Notes: generated from the sequence alone by a model not told the origin. A stretch of DNA of 64,000 nt from Streptomyces sp. P9-A2 (GCF_036634175.1 NZ_JAZIFX010000001.1:7626001-7690000), one strand, 5' to 3'; positions 16,042 through 27,235 are shown, counted from the first letter of the stretch. Translations and numbers: made by a program.

Positions 16042-16854
16042 ATGGAGCGTCCCGCCTGGGCCCCACGGAGCATCGACATCACGGTGCCCAGCGTTTCCCG
16101 GATGTACGACTACTACCTGGGCGGTTCGCACAACTTCGAGGTCGACCGGGAAGCGGCCCGCAGGGCCATGGAGTTCATGCCGGGACTGCCCAAGATCATG
16201 CAGGCGAACAGGGCGTTCCTGCACCGGGCGGTGCGGTTCGCGGCCGGCGAGGGCATCACCCAGTTCCTGGACATCGGCTCCGGAATTCCGACGTTCGGCA
16301 ATGTGCACGAGGTGGCGCAGGCGGCCGTTCCCGGCGCGCGAGTGGTCTACGTCGACCACGATCCGGTGGCCGTCGCGCACAGTCAGACCGTCCTCGAGGG
16401 CAACGAGGACACGGACGTTGTCGCCGCCGACCTCCGAAAGCCCCAGGAAATTCTGGGAAGTCACGAGGTGGGGCGCCTGATCGACCTGAATCGGCCGGTG
16501 GCGCTGCTGCTCGTCGCCGTCCTCCACTTCGTGGAGGACGCGGACGACCCGTACGCGGCGGTGGCCGAGCTGCGTGACGCGCTCGCGCCCGGCAGTATGC
16601 TGATGCTCACCCATGCCTCGTACGAGGGAATTCCGTTGCCGCCGGAGCGGGCCGGTGGCGCGGTGGACGTGTACAGGAACATCCGCAACCCGTTGATCAT
16701 GCGCTCGCGCGACGAGATCGCGCGGTTCTTCGAGGGGTACGACATGGTGGAACCCGGACTGGTGCCGATGCCGAAGTGGCGGCCGGAGACCGCGCCGGAG
16801 GACGAGGATCCCTACGTCTTCTCCGCTTACGCGGGCGTGGGGCGTACAGCGTGA
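16042..16854 (+). CDS. SAM-dependent methyltransferase, PF04672 (DUF574) type
   Basis: A 270-residue protein of the actinomycete methyltransferase family PF04672. It begins with family-typical ITVPSVSRMYDYYLGGSHNF. The SAM-binding motif I is ITQFLDIGSGIPTFGNVHEV, and motif II is ARVVYVDHDPVAVAHSQTVL with the acidic residue for the ribose. Later segments (LLLVAVLHFVEDADDPYAAV, LAPGSMLMLTHASYEG) close the Rossmann fold. The ATG follows GGAGAGATAG. The substrate is not known for this family. Its stop overlaps the start of the GGDEF-EAL gene by four bases (GTGA), so the two are translationally coupled. Confidence 0.9.
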   Translation: MERPAWAPRSIDITVPSVSRMYDYYLGGSHNFEVDREAARRAMEFMPGLPKIMQANRAFLHRAVRFAAGEGITQFLDIGSGIPTFGNVHEVAQAAVPGARVVYVDHDPVAVAHSQTVLEGNEDTDVVAADLRKPQEILGSHEVGRLIDLNRPVALLLVAVLHFVEDADDPYAAVAELRDALAPGSMLMLTHASYEGIPLPPERAGGAVDVYRNIRNPLIMRSRDEIARFFEGYDMVEPGLVPMPKWRPETAPEDEDPYVFSAYAGVGRTA

Positions 16855-18995
16855 GCGCGGAGCCGGACGGGCCGGAGGGCAGACTGCGCCGGTTCGCGAC
16901 GATCTGGGGCCGGGCGGTCTTCCCGGTGACCTCGACCTCGTTGACCCGGCTGGAGCTCGAGAAACAACTGGTCCCGCTGGCCAGGCGGTTGAGCGAGGCG
17001 CTACGGGCGAGGGCGTTCGACCCGGACACCGGCAAGGCGGTCGGCGCCGCCCTGGTGGAGGCGCACTGCACCGACCCGGAAGCGCTCAGCCGGACCCTGG
17101 ACTGCGTGGACGCCTACCTCGTCCTGTACTGCGGCGGGGACGGCGACGGAGAGGACCTGAGGGCGCGCAGCGCCAGGCTGCAGCACGCCATGGCCGCCGG
17201 ATACGCGCAGGCGCTGCGCGAACGGACGCTGGCCGAGCAGGAGGCCATCGCCCAGGCCGCGCTCCGGGCACAGGGCGTGGTGGCACAGGCCCTGCACGCC
17301 ACCGAGGCAAGGTTCCGCGCGGTCTTCGAAGGCGCGGCCATAGGTATCGGCATCGCCGACCTCAAGGGCAACGTCCTCCAGGTCAACGCCGCCCTGCTGC
17401 GCATGTTCGGCCTGTCCGAGCAGAGCCTGCGCAGCCGCAGCGTCCTGGAGTGGACGCATCCCGACGACGCTCCGCAGACCTGGGCCCTCTACGACGAACT
17501 GGTACGCGGCGAGCGCGAGCACTACCACCTCGAGAAGGCGTTCTACCGGCCCGACGGCACGGTCCTGTGGACCAACCTCACGGTGTCCCTGCTGCGCGAC
17601 GCAGACGGTGAACCGCAGTATCAGCTCGCGCTCATGGAGGACACCACCGAGCGGCGGCTGCTCAACCTCCGGCTGCGCTACGAGGCCACCCACGACGCCC
17701 TGACCGGTCTGCCCAACCGCACGTTCTTCTTCGAGCGGCTGGAGAAGGCGCTGAGCGCCGGTGAGGGACAGCGCTTCGGCCTGTGCTACCTCGACCTGGA
17801 CGGCTTCAAGACCGTCAACGACAGTCTCGGGCACGCGGCCGGCGACCGGCTGCTCGTGGAGGTCGCCGACCGGCTCGAGTCCTGCGCCACGGCGCCCGGA
17901 GAGATGGTCGCCCGGCTGGGCGGCGACGAGTTCGTGGCGCTGACCACGGGCCCGGACACCCAGCACACGGTCGACGAACTCGCCACCCGCATCATGAACG
18001 CGCTGCTCGCTCCCATCGGCGTCGACGGCCGGGACCTGACCGTGCGCGGCAGTATCGGCGTGGTCGAGGGACCGGCCGGGGAGCGCAGCCCGGCAGAGGT
18101 GCTGCGCAGCGCCGACATCACCATGTACCGGGCGAAGTCGGCGGGCGGCAACCGTTTCGAGCTCGCCGACCCGGAGTCCGACGCCCGCGCCATCACCCGG
18201 CACGGCCTCACCACGGCGCTGCCCGCGGCGCTGGAACGGGGCGAGTTCTTCATCGAGTACCAGCCGCTGGTCCACCTCGGCGACGGCAGCGTCCGGGGTG
18301 CCGAGGCGCTGGTGCGCTGGCTGCACCCGCAGCACGGGGTGCTGTCGCCGGACCGGTTCATCCCGCTCGCCGAGCACACCGGGCTGATCGTCCCGCTGGG
18401 CCGCTGGGTGCTCGAGCAGTCCGTGCGCCAGGCCCGCACCTGGCAGGAGCGGCACGGTGGGGCGGACGCGCTCGGCCCGCTGCGCGTCAACGTGAACCTC
18501 TCCCCCTGCCAGCTCACCCACCCCGGCCTGGTCCAGGACACCGTCGACATCCTGGAGCGCACCGGCGTCGAGCCGAACGCGCTGTGCCTGGAGGTGACCG
18601 AGTCGGCGCTCATCGGCGCGGACGACGACCTGCTGAAGCCGCTGCGCCGGCTCGCGGAGATGGGTGTGGACATCGCCCTGGACGACTTCGGCACCGGCTA
18701 CTCCAACCTCGCCAACCTGCGCCGCCTCCCGGTGAGCGTTCTCAAGCTGGACCGTTCCTTCACCCAGAGCATGCAGCAGTTCCCGGCGGACCCGGTCGAC
18801 CTCAAGATCGTCGAGGGGATCGTCTCCCTGGCCCACAGCCTCGGCCTCGCCGTGACGGTGGAGGGCGTCGAGACGGGAGCCCAGGCCGAACAGCTCCGCA
18901 TACTCGGCTGCGACACCGCCCAGGGCTGGTACTACGCCCGCCCCGGCCCTCCGGAGCGGCTGCACGAACTGGCCCTGGTGGACGCGACGGGGTGA
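16851..18995 (+). CDS. PAS-GGDEF-EAL cyclic-di-GMP protein
   Basis: A 714-residue soluble protein. An N-terminal helical region with a coiled stretch (ALRERTLAEQEAIAQAAL) precedes a PAS domain at about residues 150-270 (RFRAVFEGAAIGIGIADLKG). The GGDEF domain spans about 280-440, with an intact active site (VARLGGDEFVAL). The EAL domain spans about 450-705, with GAEALVRWLHP, VNLSPCQ, CLEVTESAL, DDFGTGYSNLANLRRLPV and KIVEGIVSLAH. Both catalytic motifs look complete, so synthesis and hydrolysis of c-di-GMP are both possible. The inhibitory RxxD site before GGDEF is replaced by APGE, so product inhibition is probably weak. GTG at 16851 overlaps the methyltransferase stop. Confidence 0.92.
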   Translation: MSAEPDGPEGRLRRFATIWGRAVFPVTSTSLTRLELEKQLVPLARRLSEALRARAFDPDTGKAVGAALVEAHCTDPEALSRTLDCVDAYLVLYCGGDGDGEDLRARSARLQHAMAAGYAQALRERTLAEQEAIAQAALRAQGVVAQALHATEARFRAVFEGAAIGIGIADLKGNVLQVNAALLRMFGLSEQSLRSRSVLEWTHPDDAPQTWALYDELVRGEREHYHLEKAFYRPDGTVLWTNLTVSLLRDADGEPQYQLALMEDTTERRLLNLRLRYEATHDALTGLPNRTFFFERLEKALSAGEGQRFGLCYLDLDGFKTVNDSLGHAAGDRLLVEVADRLESCATAPGEMVARLGGDEFVALTTGPDTQHTVDELATRIMNALLAPIGVDGRDLTVRGSIGVVEGPAGERSPAEVLRSADITMYRAKSAGGNRFELADPESDARAITRHGLTTALPAALERGEFFIEYQPLVHLGDGSVRGAEALVRWLHPQHGVLSPDRFIPLAEHTGLIVPLGRWVLEQSVRQARTWQERHGGADALGPLRVNVNLSPCQLTHPGLVQDTVDILERTGVEPNALCLEVTESALIGADDDLLKPLRRLAEMGVDIALDDFGTGYSNLANLRRLPVSVLKLDRSFTQSMQQFPADPVDLKIVEGIVSLAHSLGLAVTVEGVETGAQAEQLRILGCDTAQGWYYARPGPPERLHELALVDATG

Positions 18996-19271
18996 ACCCG
19001 TCGGCCGCGTGGCGTGGCGTGGCGGCGGGCACCGTGAGGCCGTCTCGGCCGCGCCCTCTCCCGCTCTCCGCCGGCCGGGCCGGAGGCCGGCGGGCCCTCC
19101 GGCTCCGGCTCCGTGCCGGACGGCATCGGGATTCCGCAGGTGCCGGGTGCCGTCCGGCCGCTGGGCGAGGCGCGTTCCGGCCACCGGTTCGTCTGAGGGT
19201 GCGGGTGCGGGTGCGGGTGCGGACGGTCACCGGTCCGTCTCATGGTGCACGTGCGGACGGGCACAGCGGTC

Positions 19272-19766
19272 GACGGCACGGGTCGGACGGGTACCCGGGT
19301 GGCCCCGGTTCCGGCAGTGGTGGTGGGTGATGCCGGCCATGCCCGGGCCGGTGCCGTCTGCCGGTGCCGCGGGTCACCGCTCCAGGAGCATCCGCTGGAG
19401 TTCCCGGGCCGCTCTGGGCGGAGCCACGTCGCTGCGGACGGCACGGGTCGGACGGGTACCCGGGTGGCCCCGGTTCCGGCAGTGGTGGTGGGTGATGCCG
19501 GCCATGCCCGGGCCGGTGCCGTCTGCCGGTGCCGCGGGTCACCGCTCCAGGAGCATCCGCTGGAGTTCCCGGGCCGCTCTGGGCGGAGCCACGTCGCTGC
19601 GGACGGCACGGGTCGGGCGGGTACCCGGGTGGTCCCGGTTCCGGCAGTGGTGGTGGGTGATGCCGGCCATGCCCGGGCCGGTGCCGTCTGCCGGTGCCGC
19701 GGGTCACCGCTCCAGGAGCATCCGCTGGAGTTCCCGGGCCGCTCTGGGCGGAGCCACGTCGCTGCG
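19272..19766. repeat. 165-bp tandem repeat, three copies
   Basis: Three head-to-tail copies start at 19272, 19437 and 19602. Copies 1 and 2 look identical, and copy 3 shows two substitutions near its start. Each unit contains the last about 63 bases of the lysR coding sequence, including its stop, plus about 100 bases of downstream DNA. Because 165 is divisible by three, long repetitive false frames appear on both strands. Immediately to the left is a run of GCGGGT hexamers (19200-19222). 18996-19271 otherwise shows no gene. Confidence 0.95.
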
Positions 19767-20588
19767 GTGGGCCAGGGCGATGGTGCGGTCGAGGCCGGGG
19801 CGGGCCAAAGGGGTGACCCGCAGGCCCTGGCCGGACCGCGCGGCGACCATGCGGGGCACCACGGCCAGGCCCAGGCCCGCCCGGACGAAGCCCAGTACGG
19901 CGTCCATCTCCCCGCCCTCCACCGCGAAGTCCGGTTCGAAGCCCTCCGCACGGCACGCGGCCACCGTCAGCTCCCGCAGGTCGTAGCCGTGCCGGAACAT
20001 CACCAGGCGTTCGCCCTCGAGATCGGCGACGCGTACGGTGCGCCGGCCCCGGCCGGGCTTGGGGACGTCCGGGGAGGAGACCACCACCAGGTCCTCGCGC
20101 AGCAGCTCCACCGTGGTGAGCGCGGGGGAGGGGGTCGGCAGGGGCAGCACGACCAGGGCCAGGTCCAGGGCGCCGCGGGCCAGTTCGCGCACCAGGTCGT
20201 GGGATCCGCTCTCCTCGATCAGCAGCCGGACGCCCGGATAGCGGTCGTGGAAGGCGCGCAGCACGTCCGGCAGCAGCCCGGTGCACAGGCTCGGGGTCGC
20301 CCCCAGCCTGACCCGGCCGCTGCGCAGCTGGGCCAGCTCCTGCACCTCGTGCCGGGCCGTGTCCGCGTCGGCCAGGATGCGCCGGGCCAGCGGCAGCAGT
20401 GCCTCGCCCGCGTCGGTCAGCGTGATGTTGCCGCGCGCCCGCAGGAACAGATCCGCCCCCAGCTCCCGCTCCAGTGCCTTGATCTGCTGCGACAGGGACG
20501 GCTGTGCGACATGGACCAGTTCCGCGGCCCGGGTGAAGTGCCGGGTCTCGGCGACCGCCACGAAGTACTGGAGCTGCTGGAACTGCAT
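19704..20588 (-). CDS. LysR-family transcriptional regulator
   Basis: A 294-residue LTTR. The winged helix-turn-helix is at residues 1-60 (FQQLQYFVAVAETRHFTRAA, QPSLSQQIKALERELGADLF). The effector domain begins at about residue 90 (SGRVRLGATPSLCTGLLPDV) and includes AVEGGEMDAVLGFVRAGLGL near the C-terminus. It is divergent from sdhC with 95 bases between the starts, an arrangement that usually means control of the neighbouring operon and itself. A T-N11-A palindrome lies in that gap. Its 3' end lies inside copy 3 of the 165-bp triplication, so two extra copies of the C-terminal codons follow the stop. Confidence 0.93.
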   Translation of the reverse strand: MQFQQLQYFVAVAETRHFTRAAELVHVAQPSLSQQIKALERELGADLFLRARGNITLTDAGEALLPLARRILADADTARHEVQELAQLRSGRVRLGATPSLCTGLLPDVLRAFHDRYPGVRLLIEESGSHDLVRELARGALDLALVVLPLPTPSPALTTVELLREDLVVVSSPDVPKPGRGRRTVRVADLEGERLVMFRHGYDLRELTVAACRAEGFEPDFAVEGGEMDAVLGFVRAGLGLAVVPRMVAARSGQGLRVTPLARPGLDRTIALAHRSDVAPPRAARELQRMLLER

Positions 20589-20608
20589 GGGCCCAGCATA
20601 GTGCCGTC

Positions 20609-20623
20609 ATAGGGGGAGGCTAT
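20609..20623. promoter_or_regulatory. Candidate LysR binding site
   Basis: ATAG-N7-CTAT gives a symmetric T-N11-A box, the core form of LTTR sites. It sits 20 bases upstream of the lysR start and about 60 bases before the sdhC ATG. The site is seen in the sequence; its role is inference. Confidence 0.5.
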
Positions 20624-20683
20624 GGAAACGAGGGATTCCATGTCTTGGACCGATGGGGACCTTTGGCCCTAGCGTTCTGTGAC

Positions 20684-21391
20684 ATGGCTCTGGCAACGCG
20701 GACGGACCGACGACCGTCCATGGCACGCACCGTGTGGAACTCGACCATCGGCAAGAAGACAGTGATGGCCGTCAGCGGCCTGATCATGCTGCTCTACCTG
20801 GTCGCCCACATGCTCGGCAACCTGAAGATCTACTTCGGCGCGCCCGAGTTCAACGAGTACGCGCACTGGCTGCGCACCATGGGCGAGCCGCTCCTGCACT
20901 ACGAGTGGGCCCTGTGGGTGGTCCGCGTCGTGCTCGTCGTCGCGGTCGTCGCGCACGCCGTCTCCGCGTACCAGCTCAGCCGCCGCGACATCAAGGCGCG
21001 CCCCAGCAAGTACGTCCACAAGAAGGCGCGGTCCAGTTACGCCACGCGCACCATGCGCTGGGGCGGGATCATCCTCGCCCTGTTCATCGTCTGGCACATC
21101 CTCGACCTGACCACCGGCCATGTGCACTCCGGCGGTTTCGAGGAGGGCAAGCCCTACCAGAACGTCGTGGACACCTTCTCCACCTGGTACGGCAACGTCG
21201 TCTACATCGTCGCGGTGCTCGCCGTCGGCCTGCACATCCGGCACGGCTTCTGGAGCGCCGCCCAGACCCTCGGCGTCGGCAGCCGCACCCGCGACCGCGC
21301 CCTGAAGGCCCTGGCGAACGTCCTCGCGCTGCTGCTCACGATCGGCTTCCTCGCCGTCCCCGTGGGCGTCATGACCGGAGTGGTGAGCTGA
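20684..21391 (+). CDS. sdhC: Succinate dehydrogenase cytochrome b subunit
   Basis: A 235-residue integral membrane subunit of a type B succinate dehydrogenase/fumarate reductase, with five predicted helices. Likely haem or quinone-site histidines appear in [63 protein letters not shown] and [10 protein letters not shown]. This anchors the SdhA-SdhB catalytic dimer to the membrane and passes electrons to menaquinone. It starts an operon with sdhA only one base after its stop. The ATG at 20684 was chosen by position; a second in-frame ATG (MARTVWNS) lies 12 codons later. Confidence 0.92.
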   Translation: MALATRTDRRPSMARTVWNSTIGKKTVMAVSGLIMLLYLVAHMLGNLKIYFGAPEFNEYAHWLRTMGEPLLHYEWALWVVRVVLVVAVVAHAVSAYQLSRRDIKARPSKYVHKKARSSYATRTMRWGGIILALFIVWHILDLTTGHVHSGGFEEGKPYQNVVDTFSTWYGNVVYIVAVLAVGLHIRHGFWSAAQTLGVGSRTRDRALKALANVLALLLTIGFLAVPVGVMTGVVS

Positions 21392-21392
21392 T

Positions 21393-23338
<1,946 letters not shown>

Positions 23339-23342
<4 letters not shown>

Positions 23343-24088
23343 AGCTCACCCTGCGCGTCTGGCGGCAGAAGAACGCCGACGCCGACGGCGCCATGTCCAC
23401 GTACGAAGTGGACGGCATCTCACCCGACATGTCCTTCCTGGAGATGCTCGACACCCTCAACGAGGAACTCACCCTCGAGGGCGAGGACCCGGTCGCCTTC
23501 GACCACGACTGCCGCGAGGGCATCTGCGGCGCCTGCTCGCTGGTCATCAACGGCGACGCACACGGACCCGAGCGCACCACCACCTGCCAGCTGCACATGC
23601 GGTCCTTCAAGGACGGCGACACCATCGACGTCGAACCGTGGCGGGCATCGGCCTTCCCGGTGGTGAAGGACCTCGTCGTCGACCGGACGGCCTTCGACCG
23701 GATCATCCAGGCCGGCGGCTACGTCAGCGTCCCCACCGGCTCCGCGCCCGAGGCGCACGCCACACCCGTTCCGAAGCCGGACGCGGACCTCGCCTTCGAG
23801 CACGCCGAGTGCATCGGCTGCGGCGCCTGCGTCGCGGCCTGCCCCAACGGCGCCGCGATGCTCTTCACCTCGGCGAAGATCAACCACCTCAACGTGCTGC
23901 CGCAGGGCGCGCCCGAGCGCGAGACCCGGGTGCTCGACATGGTGGCGCAGATGGACGACGAGGGCTTCGGCGGCTGCACCCTCGCCGGGGAATGCGCCAC
24001 CGCCTGCCCCAAGGGCATCCCGCTGTCCTCCATCACCGGGATGAACAAGGAGTGGCTGCGCGCCACGGCCAAGGGAACCGGCCGGTAA
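23339..24088 (+). CDS. sdhB: Succinate dehydrogenase iron-sulfur subunit
   Basis: A 249-residue electron-transfer subunit with three clusters visible. The [2Fe-2S] ligands are in [15 protein letters not shown] and TTTCQLHM. The [4Fe-4S] ligands are in [15 protein letters not shown]. The [3Fe-4S]-type ligands are in [17 protein letters not shown]. It bridges the SdhA flavin and the SdhC haems. The ATG overlaps the sdhA stop by four bases. This set lacks an sdhD, as expected for type B complexes. Confidence 0.95.
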
Positions 24089-24131
24089 CCGCCGGGCAGG
24101 CAGCAGGGAAACGTTCGCCAGGGGGCGGACG

Positions 24132-24168
24132 GGCGGGACCGGGAGTGGTGCTCATCCCCGGTCCCGTC
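24132..24168 (+). terminator. Hairpin after the sdhCAB operon
   Basis: GGGACCGGG pairs with CCCGGTCCC over a 13-base loop, with further pairs at the base. It lies 44 bases downstream of sdhB. There is no T tract. Confidence 0.5.
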
Positions 24169-24327
24169 TGCTGTCCGGGCCACGCCTGCCGCCGCACGGG
24201 CAGCGCCAGGCATTCAGCATCCCCACATCCGTACTCCCGGCTCAGGTCACGTACACGCCAACCGGCATCGGCAGAAACAAGGGGAGTCCCCATCCTCCCC
24301 GCTCCGGCACGTGACCAGGAGAGAGCC

Positions 24328-25122
24328 ATGACCGCCGTCCTGACCGCAGACCATCCCGCGAAGCCCGCGGCACCCACCCGCTACACCGTCACCCTCGCCC
24401 GCGACGAGGACGACGTGCGTGCCGCCCAGCGGCTGCGGCACGACGTCTTCGCCGGCGAAATGGGTGCCCTGCTGGCCACCCCGCAGCCGGGCCTGGACGT
24501 CGACCCCTTCGACGCCTACTGCGACCACCTGCTCGTGCGCGAGGAAGTGAGCGGCCAGGTCGTCGGCACCTACCGGCTGCTGCCGCCCGAGCGCGCCGCG
24601 GTCGCCGGCCGCCTGTACGCGGAGACCGAGTTCGACATCGCCGCACTCGACCCGATCCGGCCGGGTCTCGTCGAGGTCGGCCGCTCCTGCGTGCACCCCG
24701 GCCACCGCGACGGCGCGGTCATAGGCCTCATCTGGGCCGGCATCGCCCGTTACATGATCGACCGGGGTCACGAGTGGCTCGCGGGCTGCTGCTCCGTCCC
24801 GCTCGCCGACGGCGGCACGCTCGCCGCCGCCACCTGGGACCGCGTCCAGGGCAAGCACCTCGCCCCCGAGGAGTACCGCGTACGCCCCCTGCACCCGTGG
24901 CGGCCGACGACCGCGGCATCCGGGCCGACAAGCGAGACACCCGCCGCCCGCACCGAGCTGCCCGCCCTGCTGCGCGGCTACCTCAGGCTCGGCGCCTGGG
25001 TCTGCGGCGAGCCCGCGCACGACGCGGACTTCGGGGTCGCCGACCTGTACGTGCTGCTGCCGATGAACCGGGTCAACCAGCGTTATCTGCGGCACTTCCT
25101 CTCCCTCGTGCCGGCGAAATGA
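24328..25122 (+). CDS. olsB: Ornithine N-acyltransferase (OlsB-like GNAT)
   Basis: A 264-residue acyltransferase of the hemolysin/OlsB type. The core is at about residues 18-180: YTVTLARDEDDVRAAQRLRH, DVFAGEMGALL, DPFDAYCDHLLVREE, VVGTYRLLPPERAAVAGRLY, VEVGRSCVHPGHRDGAVIGL and GHEWLAGCCSVPLADGG. These match the acyl-ACP-dependent enzyme that makes lyso-ornithine lipid from ornithine. The start has AGGAGAG just upstream. It overlaps the next gene, an acyltransferase for the second step, by four bases. Adjacency to sdhCAB resembles the arrangement I recall from S. coelicolor (SCO0920-SCO0924). Ornithine lipids often replace phospholipids under phosphate limitation. Confidence 0.85.
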   Translation: MTAVLTADHPAKPAAPTRYTVTLARDEDDVRAAQRLRHDVFAGEMGALLATPQPGLDVDPFDAYCDHLLVREEVSGQVVGTYRLLPPERAAVAGRLYAETEFDIAALDPIRPGLVEVGRSCVHPGHRDGAVIGLIWAGIARYMIDRGHEWLAGCCSVPLADGGTLAAATWDRVQGKHLAPEEYRVRPLHPWRPTTAASGPTSETPAARTELPALLRGYLRLGAWVCGEPAHDADFGVADLYVLLPMNRVNQRYLRHFLSLVPAK

Positions 25123-26054
25123 GCGTCTGGCTGCCCGGCGCGCCCTGCACCCCGAGCGGCTGCGTGGTGCCGACGGGGACCGCGAGGGCCGTACCGGGGG
25201 CGGTGCTGCGGCTGACCGCGGTCGTCGTCCTGGTGCTCGCCGGGGTCCTGCTGCTGCCCGTCGGGCGGCGGATCCCGGCAGGTCTCGTGGGCCGGTGGTG
25301 CCGGTGGATCGTACGGACCGCCGGGGTCCGGGTCCGGACCACCGGAGCCGCCGTGCCCACCGGCGGGCTGCTGCTCGTCGCCAACCACATCTCCTGGCTG
25401 GACATCCCGTTGCTGAGCGCGGTCCGTCCGGCCCGCATGCTGGCCAAGGCCGAGATACGGCAGTGGCCGCTGGCGGGGCCGCTGGTCGCGCGCAGCGGCG
25501 TTCTGTTCATCGACCGCGACCGGTTGCGCGCTCTTCCGGGCACGGTCGCCCGAATCGCCGCGGCGCTCGGCGAGGGCTCGGCCGTCGCGGTCTTCCCCGA
25601 GGGCAGCACCTGGTGCGGCCGGGGAGAAGGCTCCTTCCGCCGGGCGGCCTTCCAGGCGGCGATCGACGCCGGAGTCCCGGTGCAGCCGGTCCGCATCCGC
25701 TACCGCGACGCGAGCGGAGCCCCTGCCACCGCCCCGGCCTTCGTCGGGGACGACACCCTGTTCGCGTCCCTGTGGCGGGTGGTCTCGGCCCGGGGCCTGG
25801 TCGCCGAGGTCGGGATACGGTCCGCCATCCCGCCGGGCAGCCACCCGGACCGCCGAGCCCTGGCCGCCGCCGCGCAACCGTACGGCGGTCCGGGGCGGGG
25901 CCACCGGGCCGGCCACCGGGCCGGTCGGCGGGCAGGGCGGCAGGCCGGTCAGGGGGTGGAGCGGCGGACCGGGCACAGGTCCGGACAGCAGGCCCGTTGC
26001 CCGGTCGAGGACCTCCGGTCGCGACCACCGGAAGTGAGCGCTGTCGAAAATTAA
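25119..26054 (+). CDS. olsA: Lyso-ornithine lipid O-acyltransferase (OlsA-like PlsC)
   Basis: A 311-residue membrane-associated PlsC-family acyltransferase. A hydrophobic helix lies at about residues 25-52 (VLRLTAVVVLVLAGVLLLPV). The acyltransferase motifs follow: NHISWLD (NHx4D), GVLFIDRDRLRALPGTVARI and FPEGSTWCGRGEGSFRRAAF (motif III), then a VPVQPVRIRYRD block (motif IV). It should add the second acyl chain to the OlsB product. The last 60 residues are a basic, repetitive tail (GHRAGHRAGRRAGRQAGQG), not part of the family domain. ATG overlaps the olsB stop. Confidence 0.85.
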   Translation: MSVWLPGAPCTPSGCVVPTGTARAVPGAVLRLTAVVVLVLAGVLLLPVGRRIPAGLVGRWCRWIVRTAGVRVRTTGAAVPTGGLLLVANHISWLDIPLLSAVRPARMLAKAEIRQWPLAGPLVARSGVLFIDRDRLRALPGTVARIAAALGEGSAVAVFPEGSTWCGRGEGSFRRAAFQAAIDAGVPVQPVRIRYRDASGAPATAPAFVGDDTLFASLWRVVSARGLVAEVGIRSAIPPGSHPDRRALAAAAQPYGGPGRGHRAGHRAGRRAGRQAGQGVERRTGHRSGQQARCPVEDLRSRPPEVSAVEN

Positions 26055-26140
26055 GCGCGCTTTGCGCCTTATATGAAGTTTTTACCGCGCGAAGGAGGAC
26101 ATCCGGACGGGAGTGATACCTGAAAGGAGGGTGAGGCCAG

Positions 26141-27235
26141 ATGATCACCCGCGATGAGGTCAGGATTCTCCTGGATCACCCCGTCTACGACGGCGAGGGC
26201 AACAAGATCGGTGAGGCCAAGCACGTCTTCTTCGACGACATGAGCGGCCGCCCCGAGTGGGTGAGCGTCAAGACGGGCATGTTCGGCACCAGTGAGTCGT
26301 TCATTCCCATCCGCGACGCCGAACTGGTGGAGGACCACCTCGAAGTCCCGTACCCCAAGGACAAGATCAAGGGCGCACCCGACGTCGACGTCGACTCGCA
26401 CGGCCACCTGTCGGAGGCGGAGGAACACCGGCTGTACGACTACTACGGCATCGACTGGGGTGGCGTGCTGCGCGACGACTCCAAGAGCTCCGGCGAGGGC
26501 CGGACCGGCAAGCGCCCCGGCATGGGCAAGGCCGGAGCCGCCGGAGCTGTCGGAGCCGCCGGTGTCGCCGGAACTACGGGCCGGGGCGGGACGGCCGGTG
26601 CCGCCGGTACGGCCCGTACAGCGGGCAAGGACCGGACGGCGGCCAGGACGACCACCACCGCGGGGACGGCATCGGCGGCCGCGACGGGAACGCCGGCGAC
26701 CGCCGGCAGGACCGGCCCCACGGGTGCCGCCGCGACCGCCGGCGGGACCGGCGTGCGGGCAGGTCAGGGCGCCGAGTCCATGACACGCATGGAGGAGGAG
26801 ATGCACGTCCGCGTCGAGCGGCGCGAGACCGGCCGGGCCAAGCTGCACAAGTACGTCGTGACGGAGGACGTCGAACAGACCGTGCCCGTGCGCCATGAGG
26901 AGGTACGCCTGGTGCGGGAGCCGATCACGGAGGCCGAGCGCGAGGCCGCCCTGTCCGGCGCCGAGATGGGCGAGGCCGACTACGAGGTCACGCTGCACGA
27001 GGAGCGGCCCATCGTGGAAACCAGGGCGGTACCCGTCGAACGGGTGCGGCTGACCATGGAGGAGCACGTCGAGAACGAGACCGTACGGGGCCGCGTCCGC
27101 AAGGAGCGCATCGAGAGCGAGGGCGTTCCGGACACCACCGCGCGGCGGGACACCACCGCGCGGCGGGACACCACCGCGCGGCGGGACGACGCCGCCGGAC
27201 GGGGCCGCGACGTTCCACGCCGGGGCCGCGCATGA
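26141..27235 (+). CDS. PRC-barrel and DUF2382 domain protein
   Basis: A 364-residue protein with three parts. Residues 1-110 form a PRC-barrel (LLDHPVYDGEGNKIGEAKHV, RPEWVSVKTGMFGTSESFIP). Residues 125-210 are a low-complexity Ala/Gly/Thr linker. Residues about 215-320 form a DUF2382 domain (HVRVERRETGRAKLHKYVVT, VRHEEVRLVREPITEAERE, VTLHEERPIVETRAVPVERV). The tail has three DTTARR repeats. Such proteins are stress-induced in many bacteria with unclear function. A strong ribosome binding site (AAAGGAGG) precedes the ATG. Confidence 0.9.
   Translation: MITRDEVRILLDHPVYDGEGNKIGEAKHVFFDDMSGRPEWVSVKTGMFGTSESFIPIRDAELVEDHLEVPYPKDKIKGAPDVDVDSHGHLSEAEEHRLYDYYGIDWGGVLRDDSKSSGEGRTGKRPGMGKAGAAGAVGAAGVAGTTGRGGTAGAAGTARTAGKDRTAARTTTTAGTASAAATGTPATAGRTGPTGAAATAGGTGVRAGQGAESMTRMEEEMHVRVERRETGRAKLHKYVVTEDVEQTVPVRHEEVRLVREPITEAEREAALSGAEMGEADYEVTLHEERPIVETRAVPVERVRLTMEEHVENETVRGRVRKERIESEGVPDTTARRDTTARRDTTARRDDAAGRGRDVPRRGRA
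27131..27184 (+). repeat. 18-bp in-frame tandem repeat, three copies
   Basis: GACACCACCGCGCGGCGG occurs three times in the 3' end of the PRC-barrel gene, coding DTTARR each time. The unit keeps the reading frame. Confidence 0.95.

Noticed and set aside
19240..20610. A 456-codon frame on the minus strand and a near-mirror frame on the plus strand over the LysR gene
   Set aside because: Both are produced by the 165-bp repeat, whose length is a multiple of three, and by GC-rich codon shadows of lysR. Their translations are low-complexity Pro/Arg or Gly/Val strings with no homology pattern.
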